Shown here in pieces: positions 27,088-38,182 of a DNA stretch of 64,000 nt (its first letter is position 1; each line of letters begins with the position of its first letter). Made by a program: the position numbers and the translations under genes. The stretch is from Leclercia adecarboxylata (lineage in GTDB: Bacteria > Pseudomonadota > Gammaproteobacteria > Enterobacterales > Enterobacteriaceae), in assembly GCF_006171285.1 (NCBI RefSeq), contig NZ_CP040889.1, forward strand, positions 2,170,001-2,234,000, given 5' to 3'. A model generated the notes under the pieces. It made no database searches. It worked only from the letters and a program-made list of their open reading frames with translations, and was not told the origin of the DNA.

Positions 27088-27259
27088 ACTAATATTCATA
27101 TCATATCATTAGTATGACCACCCTTCAGCCATTCACCGACTTAGCGCAGGGGTACACGTGATTTATGCTGCAAAAACGATAACAGTTAAAGCGTCATCTC
27201 GTATCAACGTATAGCTTTGGGTAATATGTGCCAAAATTTGTTGAGTCTGGAGAATTGCA

Positions 27260-28456
<1,197 letters not shown>

Positions 28457-28465
28457 GGACGTGTG

Positions 28466-29491
28466 ATGAAAGCGTTATCCAAACTGAAAGCGGAAGAAGG
28501 CATCTGGATGACCGACGTTCCGGAGCCGGAAGTCGGTCATAACGATCTGCTGATTAAAATTCGTAAAACCGCCATCTGCGGTACTGACGTACATATCTAC
28601 AACTGGGACCAGTGGTCGCAGAAAACCATTCCGGTCCCGATGGTGGTCGGTCACGAATACGTCGGCGAAGTGGTTGGCATCGGTCAGGAAGTGAAAGGCT
28701 TTAAAATTGGCGATCGCGTCTCCGGCGAAGGCCATATCACCTGCGGCCACTGCCGTAACTGCCGCGGCGGACGCACCCACCTGTGCCGCAACACCGTCGG
28801 CGTGGGCGTTAACCGCCCGGGCTGCTTCGCAGAATACCTGGTGATCCCGGCGTTCAACGCCTTCAAAATCCCGGACAACATCTCTGACGATCTGGCCTCC
28901 ATCTTCGACCCATTTGGTAATGCGGTGCACACCGCGCTGTCGTTCGATCTGGTGGGCGAAGACGTACTGGTTTCCGGTGCAGGCCCAATCGGCATCATGG
29001 CGGCTGCCGTGGCGAAACACGTCGGTGCGCGTAACGTGGTGATCACCGATGTGAACGAATACCGTCTGTCCCTGGCGCGCAAAATGGGCGTTACCCGTGC
29101 GGTGGACGTCTCTAAAGAGAACCTGAACGACGTGATGGAAGAGCTGGGCATGACCGAGGGCTTTGACGTCGGTCTGGAGATGTCCGGTGCGCCGCCGGCG
29201 TTCCGCACTATGCTCGACACCATGAACCACGGCGGACGTATTGCAATGTTAGGTATTCCGCCGTCGGACATGTCCATCGACTGGAACAAAGTCATCTTCA
29301 AGGGTCTGTTCATCAAGGGTATTTACGGCCGCGAGATGTTCGAAACCTGGTACAAGATGGCGGCGCTGATCCAGTCTGGTCTGGATCTCTCCCCAATCAT
29401 TACTCATCGCTTCTCCATCGATGAGTTCCAGCAGGGCTTTGACGCGATGCGTTCAGGCCAGTCAGGGAAAGTTATCCTGAGCTGGAATTAA
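28466..29491 (+). CDS. tdh: L-threonine 3-dehydrogenase
   Basis: The 341-residue zinc alcohol-dehydrogenase-family enzyme oxidises threonine to 2-amino-3-ketobutyrate, the substrate of Kbl. The catalytic zinc site includes TAICGTDVH and [11 protein letters not shown]; the structural zinc has four cysteines in [15 protein letters not shown]; the NAD fold has [16 protein letters not shown]. The start is ATG 28466 ([14 protein letters not shown]), with GAGGA upstream. It is followed by a strong terminator. Confidence 0.97.
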   Translation: MKALSKLKAEEGIWMTDVPEPEVGHNDLLIKIRKTAICGTDVHIYNWDQWSQKTIPVPMVVGHEYVGEVVGIGQEVKGFKIGDRVSGEGHITCGHCRNCRGGRTHLCRNTVGVGVNRPGCFAEYLVIPAFNAFKIPDNISDDLASIFDPFGNAVHTALSFDLVGEDVLVSGAGPIGIMAAAVAKHVGARNVVITDVNEYRLSLARKMGVTRAVDVSKENLNDVMEELGMTEGFDVGLEMSGAPPAFRTMLDTMNHGGRIAMLGIPPSDMSIDWNKVIFKGLFIKGIYGREMFETWYKMAALIQSGLDLSPIITHRFSIDEFQQGFDAMRSGQSGKVILSWN

Positions 29492-29494
29492 GTA

Positions 29495-29520
29495 AAAAAG
29501 CGCCTGCGGGCGCTTTTTTT
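29495..29520 (+). terminator. Rho-independent terminator of kbl-tdh
   Basis: AAAAAGCGCC-TGC-GGGCGCTTTTTTT, a six-base GC stem flanked by A and T runs, starts directly after the tdh stop. Confidence 0.92.
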
Positions 29521-29631
29521 TCGCTGGCCTCACGTTTTTTAGTCCACAACCGGAATGCCACCAACTTTTCTTCGCTTTTTTCCCCCTGCGCTTATAGAGT
29601 CTTTGGAAGTTTACTCAACTTTACAGCGCCT

Positions 29632-30435
29632 ATGTTCAAGCTCACCGTTTGTTTATTGACCTGTAACTCAGCGCGACTGCTGCGAGAGGTATTGCCTCCG
29701 TTGATGGTGGTCGCCGATGAGATCGTTGTCCTCGACTCCGGCAGTCACGACGGCACGTTAGCCATTTGCCAGGAGTACGGCATCAGCACCCATCATCACC
29801 CTTATGCCATGCATGGCGTACAGATGAATCACGCCATCGATCTGGCGAGCAACGACTGGGTGTTATGCATGGACAGCGATGAGATTCTGGATGCGGAAAC
29901 CGTGGATTTCATCCTGCAGCTGAAGGCGGGCGAGGAACCTCATCCGCAGCTGGCGTGGCGCATCTCCCGCTACTGGCACGTGCTGGGGGAAGAGGTACGC
30001 ACTATTTATCCCATCTCTTCACCTGACTTCCCGGTACGGCTGTTTAACCGCACCCAGGCGCGCTTTAATCAGCGGCCGGTGGATGACAAAGTGGAAGGGG
30101 CGATCCAGTCGGTAAAAATCCCGGGCCGCGTGCGCCATGACACCTTCTATTCCCTGCATGAAGTGTTCAACAAGCTCAACAGCTACACCACTCGCCTGGT
30201 GAAGTACCAGACCATCAGGCCGTCGATTGCGCGCGGTGCAATCAGCGCCATCGGCGCGTTCTTCAAGTGGTATCTGTTCAGCGGCGCGTGGCGCCAGGGG
30301 AGAGTCGGCGTAGTGACTGGTCTTTACGCCACCTTTTACAGCTTTCTGAAATATTTCAAAGCCTGGTATCAGCATAAGGAACAAAAGGCGTCCGCGAGCA
30401 AAAAAAAGCACGCGGACTCCCACGTCATTGAGTAA
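29632..30435 (+). CDS. waaH: GT2 glycosyltransferase WaaH (YibD)
   Basis: The 267-residue GT2 protein has KLTVCLLTCNSARLLREVL, DEIVVLDSGSHDGTLAI and the metal-binding DSDE in VLCMDSDEILDAE, then a C-terminal half with FFKWYLFSGAWRQGRVGV and a lysine-rich tail. In E. coli, WaaH (YibD) lies in the same place after tdh; it adds glucuronic acid to heptose III and is induced by phosphate starvation through PhoB. I saw no clear Pho box in the 110 bases upstream. It is similar in plan to WaaE at 13219. It is convergent with yibQ. Confidence 0.88.
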   Translation: MFKLTVCLLTCNSARLLREVLPPLMVVADEIVVLDSGSHDGTLAICQEYGISTHHHPYAMHGVQMNHAIDLASNDWVLCMDSDEILDAETVDFILQLKAGEEPHPQLAWRISRYWHVLGEEVRTIYPISSPDFPVRLFNRTQARFNQRPVDDKVEGAIQSVKIPGRVRHDTFYSLHEVFNKLNSYTTRLVKYQTIRPSIARGAISAIGAFFKWYLFSGAWRQGRVGVVTGLYATFYSFLKYFKAWYQHKEQKASASKKKHADSHVIE

Positions 30436-30456
30436 GCCATCCCGCCTGAGGTGGAA

Positions 30457-31401
30457 TTAACTTTTCTTACCCCATCCCTGCCACTGCAGCTGAACATATT
30501 TCACCAGCGTGCTCTGGCTGATGCTTTCACCAATCACCGAGAAGTAGCGGGTAACGTAGACCGGCTCCGGCGGCTGTTTAGGTGCGCAAAGCGTCACGCC
30601 ACGGAAAGGGTTACGCGGTTTTGTGCCAGGCGCAGCGCCGGCGGGCGGCGGGCTGACCGGCCGGGAGGTATCCACCTGCGGCTCGTTGAGCAGGCTGCTC
30701 GCCGGAACCAGGGTGATATCCGCAGGCAGGGATGGCAGCATCTGCTGCAATACGCGAACGGTGGACGGATGCGGGTGACCAATAGCGATAGCCGAACCTG
30801 AGCGACGGGCTACCTGCACGGCGCGGTTAAACTGGAAGCGGATATCGGCTTCGTTCTGCGTGTCATCGAGGAACACTTTGCGCTTAATCACCTTCACGCC
30901 GGTGCCCTGGGCAGCGCGCATCGCCTGGCTGTTGCCGATGGTCATGCTGTCCAGAAAGTAGAGGTTATAGCGCGCCAGGGACTGCATCACCTTCTGCATG
31001 CCAAACAGGCTGGAGGTCATGGCGCTGCCCATATGGTTGTTCAACCCTACCGCGTAAGGCACTTTGTTGTACGCCTCGCGGATGATGCGGTCGATCTCGT
31101 CACTGCTCATCTCCGGGCGCAGCGTGTCTTTTTCCAGCGGCTGTTTACTGAGCGGCGCCATCGGCAGATGGATCAACACTTCGTGCCCGCTGTTATGGGC
31201 TTTGGTGGCCATTTCATGCGCGTGAGGCGCGTTTGGCAGGACGGCGACAGAGACGGCGGACGGCATCGCCAGGACCTGATTTTCTGTGTGTGGACGATAA
31301 CCGAAGTCATCAATAACGATAGCGAGTTTACCTGCGTAAACCGGCATCGCCAGCGCCAGTGCGCTGACGAGGGGAAAAACCATACGACGAAATTGAAGCA
31401 A
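30457..31401 (-). CDS. yibQ: Divergent polysaccharide deacetylase family protein YibQ
   Basis: The 314-residue exported protein has a signal peptide ending PVYAG and a NodB-like deacetylase-2 domain: KLAIVIDDFGYRP (the DD metal pair), HEVLIHLPMAPL and AIAIGHPHPSTVRVLQQML. The C-terminal tail is proline-rich and variable. Function is unproven; the substrate in E. coli is unknown. The start is TTG at 31401 (MLQFRR) or ATG at 31383, both leaving a working signal peptide. It lies three bases after envC, the conserved gpmM-envC-yibQ unit. Confidence 0.9.
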   Translation of the reverse strand: MLQFRRMVFPLVSALALAMPVYAGKLAIVIDDFGYRPHTENQVLAMPSAVSVAVLPNAPHAHEMATKAHNSGHEVLIHLPMAPLSKQPLEKDTLRPEMSSDEIDRIIREAYNKVPYAVGLNNHMGSAMTSSLFGMQKVMQSLARYNLYFLDSMTIGNSQAMRAAQGTGVKVIKRKVFLDDTQNEADIRFQFNRAVQVARRSGSAIAIGHPHPSTVRVLQQMLPSLPADITLVPASSLLNEPQVDTSRPVSPPPAGAAPGTKPRNPFRGVTLCAPKQPPEPVYVTRYFSVIGESISQSTLVKYVQLQWQGWGKKS

Positions 31402-31404
31402 AAC

Positions 31405-32688
31405 TTATCTTCCCAACCACGGCTGTGGATTGACCGCCTGACCCTGGCGACGAATTTCGAAATAGAGTGACGGGCGGCCCTGACCGCCACTGCTGCCCAC
31501 AAGGGCGATAGCCTGACCGGCCCGCACCTGGGTACCAACGCTGACCAGCGCGCTCTGGTTGTAGCCGTAAAGACTCATGTCGCCTTTACCGTGCTCAACC
31601 ACGACCACCAGGCCGTAACCCTGCAGCCAGTCGGCGAGGATCACCCGGCCATCGGCGATAGCTTTCACTTCGCTGCCTTCCGATGCGCCGATTACAATCC
31701 CCTTCCAACGTAGCTCACCCTGCAGCTGTTCGCCATAGCGATGCAGAATTGAGCCCCGTACCGGCCAGTAGGCCTGACCACGCGGAGAGCCCAGACCGCC
31801 GGTGCGGGACATCAGCGAGCGTTCGTTTTCGGTGGGTTTGTAGGTGGTGCCTTTGCGGGAGGCTTCCTGCTGCTTGTCGCGCACGGCCTGCGCTTCACGG
31901 GCCTCTTTCTCGGCGCGCGCTTTGGCGGCCGCTGCCGCGCGGGCGATGCTGTTGCGCAGTTTAGATTCGTTAGCGCGCATTTCGCTCAGCTGGCTCTGGC
32001 CTTCCTGAATGGAGGACTCCAGCCCGGCAAGGGTTTTCTTACGCTCGTTGCGCGCCTGCTCGAGTTTGGCCTGCTGGGCCTGCTGATCGTAAAGCAGAGT
32101 TTGCTGCTGGCTCTGCTTCTCTTCCAGCTCCGCTTTTTGCGTGGTGACCTCTTCCCGCGTCTGCTTCAGCTGGGCGATGGTCTCCTGGCGGGACTGGTTG
32201 AGATAGCCGAAATAGGCCTGCAGGCGCTGACCGCGCTGGCTCTCTTCGCCGCTGAGGATCAACTGAACGCCGGTGTGTTCACCCTGGCGAAAGGCCGCGT
32301 CTAACTGGGCGGCAAGGCTGCGCTCCTGAGCCGCACGCTGGCGCTCAAGTTTGGCGATAGACGCATTCATCTCGTCTATTTGTTTATTCAACTGGGCGAG
32401 GGTGTTCTGGGTTTCTCGTAGCTGACGTGCGGCGGCGGAGATGGCCTCTTCCTGCTTTTTAAGCTGGGCAAGCAGGGAGGAGCGCTGCTGCTGCTGCTGG
32501 CGTACCGCGCGCTCTTTGGCGGCGATATCGGCCTGAATGGTTTTGAGCTGATCGCGCTCGTCCGCGTGTACGGATGCAGCGCACAACAATACGCCAGCGC
32601 TGAGTGCGCTGGCGTACAGTAAAGGCCTGACTGATAACCGTAACGGCTTCACGACCCATGTGATTGAAACAATCGCCTTTCCCCTCAT
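31405..32688 (-). CDS. envC: Murein hydrolase activator EnvC
   Basis: The product of up to 427 residues is a periplasmic septal protein. It has a signal peptide ending SVHADER, a long coiled coil at about residues 45-280 made of QLKKQEEAI-type heptads, and a degenerate LytM (M23) domain from about 315 to the end (HRYGEQLQGELRWKGIVIGA, VVVEHGKGDMSLYGYNQSAL, SLYFEIRRQGQAVNPQPWLG). EnvC is recruited by FtsEX and activates amidases AmiA and AmiB during division; the LytM zinc residues are lost, as in E. coli. The only ATG near the start is at 32688; the exact start is uncertain. Confidence 0.95.
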   Translation of the reverse strand: MRGKAIVSITWVVKPLRLSVRPLLYASALSAGVLLCAASVHADERDQLKTIQADIAAKERAVRQQQQQRSSLLAQLKKQEEAISAAARQLRETQNTLAQLNKQIDEMNASIAKLERQRAAQERSLAAQLDAAFRQGEHTGVQLILSGEESQRGQRLQAYFGYLNQSRQETIAQLKQTREEVTTQKAELEEKQSQQQTLLYDQQAQQAKLEQARNERKKTLAGLESSIQEGQSQLSEMRANESKLRNSIARAAAAAKARAEKEAREAQAVRDKQQEASRKGTTYKPTENERSLMSRTGGLGSPRGQAYWPVRGSILHRYGEQLQGELRWKGIVIGASEGSEVKAIADGRVILADWLQGYGLVVVVEHGKGDMSLYGYNQSALVSVGTQVRAGQAIALVGSSGGQGRPSLYFEIRRQGQAVNPQPWLGR

Positions 32689-32697
32689 GGGGAGGGA

Positions 32698-34245
32698 TTA
32701 TTCCACGATGAACAGCGGCTTACCAGTCATCTCTTGCGGGATTTCCATGCCCATCAGGGCCAGCATGGTCGGGGCAACGTCCGAAAGCTTACCGCCATCC
32801 ACTGCTTTGACTGATTTATCACCGACATAAATCATTGGTACCGGCAGGTTAGTATGCGCAGTGTGCGCCTGGCCGGTGGCCGGGTCGCGCATCTGTTCGG
32901 CGTTTCCGTGGTCGGCGGTGATCAGCATCTGGCCGCCCGCCGCTTCTACTGCTTTGGTCACCTTCGCAATGCACTCGTCCAGCGCTTCAATGGCTTTGAT
33001 TGCCGCTTCCATCACACCGGTGTGGCCAACCATGTCGCCGTTCGGGTAGTTACAGATGATGGTGTCATATTTGCCGCTTTCGATAGCCGCGATCAGCTTC
33101 TCGGTCAGCTCGGCAGAGCTCATCTCTGGCTGCAGATCGTAGGTCGCTACTTTCGGCGAGTTGATCAGAATGCGATCTTCGCCTTTGAACGACTCTTCAA
33201 CGCCGCCGTTAAAGAAGAAGGTAACGTGAGCATATTTCTCGGTTTCGGAGATGCGCAGCTGGGTCTTGTCGTGCTTCGCCATCCACTCGCCGAAGGTGTT
33301 CGCCAGGGAAGACGGCGGATAGGCGCATGGCGCTTTGATGTCGGCCGCGTATTCGGTCAGCATCACGAAATCGCCGAGCTTAACCTCTTTTTTACGGGCG
33401 AAGCCGTCGAAGTCGGCATTCACGAAGGCGCGGGTAATTTCGCGGGCGCGGTCGGCGCGGAAGTTCATGAAGATCAGCGCATCGCCATCTTCCATCGCGG
33501 CATCGGCCTGGCCTTCAGCACGGATGACGGTCGCTTTCACGAATTCGTCGTTTTCATCGCGGGCGTAAGCGGCTTCCAGCGCGGCAACGGCGGTGTCTGC
33601 CTGGAACTCGCCTTTGGCTTCAACCAGCAGGTTGTAGGCCTGCTCAACGCGATCCCAACGGTTGTCGCGGTCCATGGCATAGTAGCGGCCAATGATGGAG
33701 GCCACGCGGCCTTTGCCCAGCGCGGCAAACTTCTCTTCAAAAGCTTTCAGGGAAGATTCAGCGCTGCGCGGCGGGGTATCGCGGCCATCGAGGAAGGCGT
33801 GCAGATAGATTTTGTCCGCCCCTTTTTCCGCAGCCAGCTCCACCATCGCCATGATGTGATCTTCGTGGCTGTGAACGCCGCCCGCAGAGAGCAGGCCCAT
33901 AATGTGCACGGCTTTGCCCGCTGCCGCCGCTTTCTCAACCGCGCCGGTCAGGACCGGGTTAGCAAAGAAGGTACGTTCTTTAATTTCAACATCCAGACGG
34001 GTCAGATCCTGATAAACAATGCGGCCCGCGCCCAGGTTGACGTGTCCAACTTCGGAGTTGCCCATCTGGCGATCCGGCAGACCCACTTCCAGGCCGGAAG
34101 CATCGATCAGCGTATGTGGACGTTTTGCCCACAGCGCATCCATGACCGGGGTTTTAGCGTTGAAAATGGCGTTATCCTGCTGATCTTCGCGATAGCCATA
34201 GCCGTCCAGAATCATCAGTACCATAGGTTTTTTAGAAACCGACAT
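32698..34245 (-). CDS. gpmM: 2,3-bisphosphoglycerate-independent phosphoglycerate mutase
   Basis: The 515-residue manganese-dependent enzyme interconverts 3- and 2-phosphoglycerate in glycolysis. It has [13 protein letters not shown] (first metal site), the catalytic Ser in [39 protein letters not shown], and the closing metal residues in [13 protein letters not shown] and [11 protein letters not shown]. The start is ATG 34243-34245 (MSVSKKPMV); the frame extends seven codons upstream without support. It precedes envC by nine bases. Confidence 0.97.
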   Translation of the reverse strand: MSVSKKPMVLMILDGYGYREDQQDNAIFNAKTPVMDALWAKRPHTLIDASGLEVGLPDRQMGNSEVGHVNLGAGRIVYQDLTRLDVEIKERTFFANPVLTGAVEKAAAAGKAVHIMGLLSAGGVHSHEDHIMAMVELAAEKGADKIYLHAFLDGRDTPPRSAESSLKAFEEKFAALGKGRVASIIGRYYAMDRDNRWDRVEQAYNLLVEAKGEFQADTAVAALEAAYARDENDEFVKATVIRAEGQADAAMEDGDALIFMNFRADRAREITRAFVNADFDGFARKKEVKLGDFVMLTEYAADIKAPCAYPPSSLANTFGEWMAKHDKTQLRISETEKYAHVTFFFNGGVEESFKGEDRILINSPKVATYDLQPEMSSAELTEKLIAAIESGKYDTIICNYPNGDMVGHTGVMEAAIKAIEALDECIAKVTKAVEAAGGQMLITADHGNAEQMRDPATGQAHTAHTNLPVPMIYVGDKSVKAVDGGKLSDVAPTMLALMGMEIPQEMTGKPLFIVE

Positions 34246-34493
34246 TGCGACAACCTCTTTGCTCAAAAGACAAAAAATTTGCGTAATTTTACTACAGCTG
34301 AATCGATCAAATAGCCGCAGAAGATCAAAGAAACCGCCGGGCCAAGGGTAAGGATAGGGGAATTTTGGTCTTTTTTTTCGTGGCAGTACGCAGAAAATGG
34401 ATTAGCTTATTGTCGCTGGCTGTATTTGCCACAACGCACAGGTATACTCCTGTCCTGGTTTTTTATTCACTCAGTCGGGAGTCGTTACCCCCC

Positions 34494-34925
34494 ATGCAAG
34501 AAATTATGCAATTTGTCAGCCGCCACCCCATACTTTGTATCGCGTGGATTGGTCTACTGGCAGCAGTACTGTTCACCACTTTTAAAGGCCTCACTTCGAA
34601 AGTGAAGGTGATCAACCGCGGCGAAGCAACGCGTCTCATCAATAAAGAAGAGGCCGTCGTTGTCGACCTGCGTCAGCGCGACGATTTCCGTAAAGGTCAC
34701 ATTGCAGGCGCCATTAACCTGCTGCCGACCGAAATCAAAGCCAATAACCTTGGCGAACTGGAAAAGCATAAAGATAAACCCGTTATTGTCGTTGATGGCA
34801 CCGGTATGCAGGCTCAGGAGCCGGCAAATAACCTCGTCAAAGCAGGCTTTGCTAACGTCACTGTCCTGAAAGACGGCATCTCTGGCTGGAGCGGCGAGAA
34901 TCTGCCTCTGGTTCGCGGTAAATAA
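34494..34925 (+). CDS. yibN: Rhodanese-like membrane protein YibN
   Basis: The 143-residue protein has one N-terminal membrane helix ([18 protein letters not shown], about residues 12-29) and a cytoplasmic rhodanese domain with [21 protein letters not shown]. At the usual catalytic-cysteine loop the sequence reads [10 protein letters not shown], with no cysteine, so sulfurtransferase activity is unlikely, as in E. coli YibN. The start is ATG 34494. It leads yibN-grxC-secB-gpsA; the setting suggests a role linked to protein export or redox, which is unproven. Confidence 0.93.
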   Translation: MQEIMQFVSRHPILCIAWIGLLAAVLFTTFKGLTSKVKVINRGEATRLINKEEAVVVDLRQRDDFRKGHIAGAINLLPTEIKANNLGELEKHKDKPVIVVDGTGMQAQEPANNLVKAGFANVTVLKDGISGWSGENLPLVRGK

Positions 34926-34939
34926 ACAGGAGTTGAGTC

Positions 34940-35191
34940 ATGGCCAATATCGAGATCTACACCAAAGCGACCTGCCCGTTCTGCCATCGTGCAAAAGCGC
35001 TGCTGGACAGCAAAGGCGTTGCTTTTCAGGAGTTGCCTATTGATGGCGATGCTGCAAAGCGTGAAGAGATGATTAAACGTAGTGGCCGTACGACGGTTCC
35101 GCAGATTTTTATCGATGCGCAGCACATTGGTGGCTGTGATGACTTGTATGCGCTTGATGCGCGTGGTGGACTTGATCCCCTGCTGCGCTAA
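34940..35191 (+). CDS. grxC: Glutaredoxin 3
   Basis: The 83-residue glutaredoxin has the redox pair CPFC (Cys12, Cys15) where E. coli Grx3 has CPYC, the cis-proline motif TTVPQIFI and the glutathione-binding GGCDDLYAL. It reduces disulfides with glutathione in the cytoplasm. CAGGAGTTG precedes the start. It lies 14 bases after yibN and 32 before secB. Confidence 0.96.
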   Translation: MANIEIYTKATCPFCHRAKALLDSKGVAFQELPIDGDAAKREEMIKRSGRTTVPQIFIDAQHIGGCDDLYALDARGGLDPLLR

Positions 35192-35223
35192 GGCGTTTTA
35201 GGACAATTAAAAAGGGTTTTTCC

Positions 35224-35691
35224 ATGTCAGAACAAAACAATACCGAAATGACTTTCCAGATCCAGCGCATCTACACCAAAGATGTCTCCTACGAAGCACC
35301 TAATGCGCCGCACGTTTTCCAGAAAGACTGGCAGCCAGAGGTTAAACTTGATCTGGATACCGCTTCCACCCAGCTGGCGGAAGATGTGTATGAAGTCGTG
35401 CTGCGTGTTACCGTAACCGCCTCTCTGGGCGAAGAGACTGCATTCCTGTGTGAAGTACAGCAGGGCGGCATCTTCTCCATCGGCGGCATCGAAGGTAATC
35501 AGATGGCGCATTGCCTGGGCGCATACTGCCCGAACATCCTGTTCCCGTATGCCCGTGAATGCATCACCAGCCTGGTTTCCCGCGGTACGTTCCCGCAACT
35601 GAACCTTGCGCCGGTGAACTTCGATGCGCTGTTTATGAACTATCTGCAGCAGCAAGCTGGCGAAGGTACTGACCAACATCAGGATGCCTGA
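35224..35691 (+). CDS. secB: Protein-export chaperone SecB
   Basis: The 155-residue acidic chaperone holds unfolded precursors for SecA. It starts [20 protein letters not shown] and contains [33 protein letters not shown] and [20 protein letters not shown], essentially as in E. coli. Its TGA stop overlaps the gpsA ATG by one base (TGATG), so the genes are translationally coupled. Confidence 0.98.
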   Translation: MSEQNNTEMTFQIQRIYTKDVSYEAPNAPHVFQKDWQPEVKLDLDTASTQLAEDVYEVVLRVTVTASLGEETAFLCEVQQGGIFSIGGIEGNQMAHCLGAYCPNILFPYARECITSLVSRGTFPQLNLAPVNFDALFMNYLQQQAGEGTDQHQDA

Positions 35692-36710
35692 TGAGTACTG
35701 TCAATGCGTCAATGACTGTGATCGGTGCCGGCTCTTACGGCACCGCTCTTGCTATCACCCTGGCAAGAAATGGTCACGAAGTGGTTCTCTGGGGCCACAA
35801 TCCTGAACATATCGCGACGTTAGAAGCCGATCGCTGCAACGTTGCGTTTCTCCCCGATGTGCCTTTCCCTGACTCACTACATCTTGAAAGCGACCTTGCG
35901 ACTGCGCTTGCTGCCAGCCGTAATATTCTGATCGTGGTGCCGAGCCATGTCTTTGGCGAAGTGCTGCGTCAGATTAAACCGCTGATGCGTGATGATGCCC
36001 GCGTGGTCTGGGCGACCAAAGGGCTGGAAGCCGAGACTGGCCGCCTGCTGCAGGATGTCGCCCGTGAAGCGCTTGGGGATGCTATTCCGCTGGCGGTGAT
36101 CTCCGGCCCGACCTTTGCGAAAGAGCTGGCGGCAGGGCTGCCAACGGCTATCTCGCTGGCGTCCACCGACGAGACCTTCGCTGACGATCTGCAGCAGCTG
36201 CTGCACTGCGGTAAAAGCTTCCGCGTCTACAGCAACCCCGATTTTATCGGCGTCCAGCTTGGCGGCGCGGTGAAGAACGTGATCGCTATCGGCGCGGGCA
36301 TGTCCGACGGCATCGGCTTTGGCGCGAACGCGCGTACCGCCCTGATCACCCGCGGGCTGACTGAAATGTCCCGCCTTGGCGCGGCGCTCGGTGCCGATCC
36401 GGCCACCTTTATGGGGATGGCAGGGTTAGGCGATCTGGTGCTGACTTGTACCGACAACCAGTCCCGTAACCGTCGTTTCGGCATGATGCTCGGCCAGGGC
36501 ATGGACGTGATCGGCGCGCAGGAGAAGATCGGCCAGGTGGTGGAAGGCTACCGCAATACCAAAGAAGTCCGCGAGCTGGCACACCGTTTTGGTGTCGAAA
36601 TGCCAATAACCGAGGAAATTTATCAGGTATTGTATTGCGGAAAAAATGCGCGCGAGGCAGCATTGACCTTATTAGGTCGTGCACGCAAGGACGAGCGTAG
36701 CAGCAGTTAA
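35691..36710 (+). CDS. gpsA: Glycerol-3-phosphate dehydrogenase [NAD(P)+]
   Basis: The 339-residue enzyme reduces dihydroxyacetone phosphate to sn-glycerol 3-phosphate for phospholipid synthesis. It has the Rossmann motif [37 protein letters not shown], the catalytic lysine in [15 protein letters not shown] and [14 protein letters not shown]. The start overlaps the secB stop. cysE follows 79 bases later. Confidence 0.98.
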   Translation: MSTVNASMTVIGAGSYGTALAITLARNGHEVVLWGHNPEHIATLEADRCNVAFLPDVPFPDSLHLESDLATALAASRNILIVVPSHVFGEVLRQIKPLMRDDARVVWATKGLEAETGRLLQDVAREALGDAIPLAVISGPTFAKELAAGLPTAISLASTDETFADDLQQLLHCGKSFRVYSNPDFIGVQLGGAVKNVIAIGAGMSDGIGFGANARTALITRGLTEMSRLGAALGADPATFMGMAGLGDLVLTCTDNQSRNRRFGMMLGQGMDVIGAQEKIGQVVEGYRNTKEVRELAHRFGVEMPITEEIYQVLYCGKNAREAALTLLGRARKDERSSS

Positions 36711-36789
36711 CTGCAGGAAAGCGTTGTCACCTGAATGACCCGGCTGGCAAAGAACTGGCCGGTCATTATCATTACGTCTGGAGTAAGCA

Positions 36790-37611
36790 ATGCCGTGTGA
36801 AGAACTGGATATCGTCTGGAACAATATTAAAGCCGAAGCCCGGGCTCTGGCTGACTGTGAGCCTATGCTGGCCAGCTTCTACCACGCGACGCTACTCAAG
36901 CACGAAAACCTCGGCAGCGCCCTGAGCTATATGCTCGCCAATAAACTGGCTTCACCGATCATGCCCGCTATCGCCATTCGCGAAGTAGTGGAAGAGGCCT
37001 ATGCGGCAGACCCGGAGATGATCGCCTCCGCCGCCTGTGATATTCAGGCGGTACGCAACCGCGACCCGGCGGTGGATAAATACTCCACGCCGCTGCTCTA
37101 TCTGAAAGGTTTTCACGCCCTGCAGTCCTACCGTATCGGCCACTGGCTGTGGAACGAAGGTCGCCGCGCGCTGGCCATCTTCCTGCAAAACCAGGTTTCC
37201 GTGACCTTCCAGGTGGATATCCACCCGGCGGCGAAAATTGGTCGTGGCATCATGCTCGACCACGCGACCGGTATTGTGGTGGGTGAAACGGCGGTGATTG
37301 AAAACGACGTCTCGATCCTGCAGTCCGTAACCCTCGGCGGGACCGGGAAAACCAGTGGCGACCGTCACCCGAAAATTCGTGAAGGGGTGATGATTGGCGC
37401 AGGCGCGAAGATCCTCGGCAATATCGAAGTGGGACGCGGCGCGAAGATTGGCGCCGGTTCAGTCGTGCTGCAACCTGTGCCCCCGCATACCACCGCCGCA
37501 GGCGTTCCGGCGCGTATCGTCGGCAAGCCGGACAGCGATAAACCGGCGATGGATATGGATCAGTTCTTCAACGGCATCCACCATACCTTTGAGTATGGTG
37601 ACGGGATTTAA
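36790..37611 (+). CDS. cysE: Serine acetyltransferase
   Basis: The 273-residue enzyme acetylates serine with acetyl-CoA, the first step of cysteine synthesis, and is inhibited by cysteine. An N-terminal helical domain (1-140) precedes left-handed beta-helix hexapeptide repeats, with [21 protein letters not shown] (catalytic His and Asp) and [17 protein letters not shown]. The C-terminal tail [10 protein letters not shown] is the part that docks on CysK in E. coli. It is convergent with trmL, sharing four bases (TTAA) for the two stop codons. Confidence 0.98.
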   Translation: MPCEELDIVWNNIKAEARALADCEPMLASFYHATLLKHENLGSALSYMLANKLASPIMPAIAIREVVEEAYAADPEMIASAACDIQAVRNRDPAVDKYSTPLLYLKGFHALQSYRIGHWLWNEGRRALAIFLQNQVSVTFQVDIHPAAKIGRGIMLDHATGIVVGETAVIENDVSILQSVTLGGTGKTSGDRHPKIREGVMIGAGAKILGNIEVGRGAKIGAGSVVLQPVPPHTTAAGVPARIVGKPDSDKPAMDMDQFFNGIHHTFEYGDGI

Positions 37612-38081
37612 CGTCTGAGAATGGCGCCAGGGTATCCCAGCTGGCGCCAGGCCTCATACACCACCACCGACACCGCGTTCGACAGGTTCATGCTGCGGCT
37701 GTCCGGCATCATCGGAATACGGATTTTTTGTTCAGCGGGCAGGGCATCAAGAATGGTGGCCGGCAGGCCGCGCGTTTCCGGGCCAAACAGCAGATAGTCG
37801 CCTTCCTGATAGCTAACCGCGCTGTGGGCAGGCGTGCCTTTAGTGGTCAGGGCAAAGATCCGTTCCGGCTTTTCCGCTTCCATAAATGCGGCCTGATCCT
37901 TATGGCGGATCACGGCGGTAAACTCATGATAATCCAGCCCGGCGCGGCGCAGACGCTTGTCGTCCCACGTAAAGCCCATCGGCTCGATGATGTGCAGACG
38001 AAAACCGGTGTTGGCGCACAGGCGGATAATATTGCCGGTATTAGGCGGAATTTCTGGTTCGAATAAGACGATGTTAAGCAT
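37608..38081 (-). CDS. trmL: tRNA (cytidine/uridine-2'-O-)-methyltransferase TrmL
   Basis: The 157-residue SPOUT methyltransferase (YibK) methylates the wobble base 34 of leucine tRNAs with CAA and UAA-type anticodons. It starts [22 protein letters not shown] and has [15 protein letters not shown] and the knot motif [19 protein letters not shown]. The start is ATG 38079-38081; the open frame above it has no family support. A GC-rich extragenic repeat lies upstream. Confidence 0.97.
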   Translation of the reverse strand: MLNIVLFEPEIPPNTGNIIRLCANTGFRLHIIEPMGFTWDDKRLRRAGLDYHEFTAVIRHKDQAAFMEAEKPERIFALTTKGTPAHSAVSYQEGDYLLFGPETRGLPATILDALPAEQKIRIPMMPDSRSMNLSNAVSVVVYEAWRQLGYPGAILRR

Positions 38082-38129
38082 GCTGCCCCATTTCATTAGG
38101 CTCTGAAATTGCGGGGGGCAGCTTACCAT

Positions 38130-38166
38130 CCCCTCTCCCCTTTGGGGAGAGGGTCAGGGTGAGGGG
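38130..38166. repeat. Extragenic palindromic repeat (CCCTCTCCCC type), copy 1
   Basis: CCCCTCTCCCC, a three-base loop and GGGGAGAGGG form a strong hairpin, followed by TCAGGGTGAGGGG. The same unit is found inverted at 44281-44316. It lies between trmL and lldD. Confidence 0.75.
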
Positions 38167-38182
38167 ATCAGACCGCATCAAC

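Noticed and set aside
32854..34314. Rightward frame of 486 codons opposite gpmM
   Set aside because: It is antisense to the strongly conserved phosphoglycerate mutase, with composition typical of a shadow frame.
34365..34493. N-terminal extension of yibN
   Set aside because: The 43 added residues have no family support and cover a likely promoter; ATG 34494 gives the usual 143-residue protein.
34494..34925. YibN as an active sulfurtransferase
   Set aside because: The rhodanese loop lacks the catalytic cysteine ([10 protein letters not shown]), so only a rhodanese-like fold is called.
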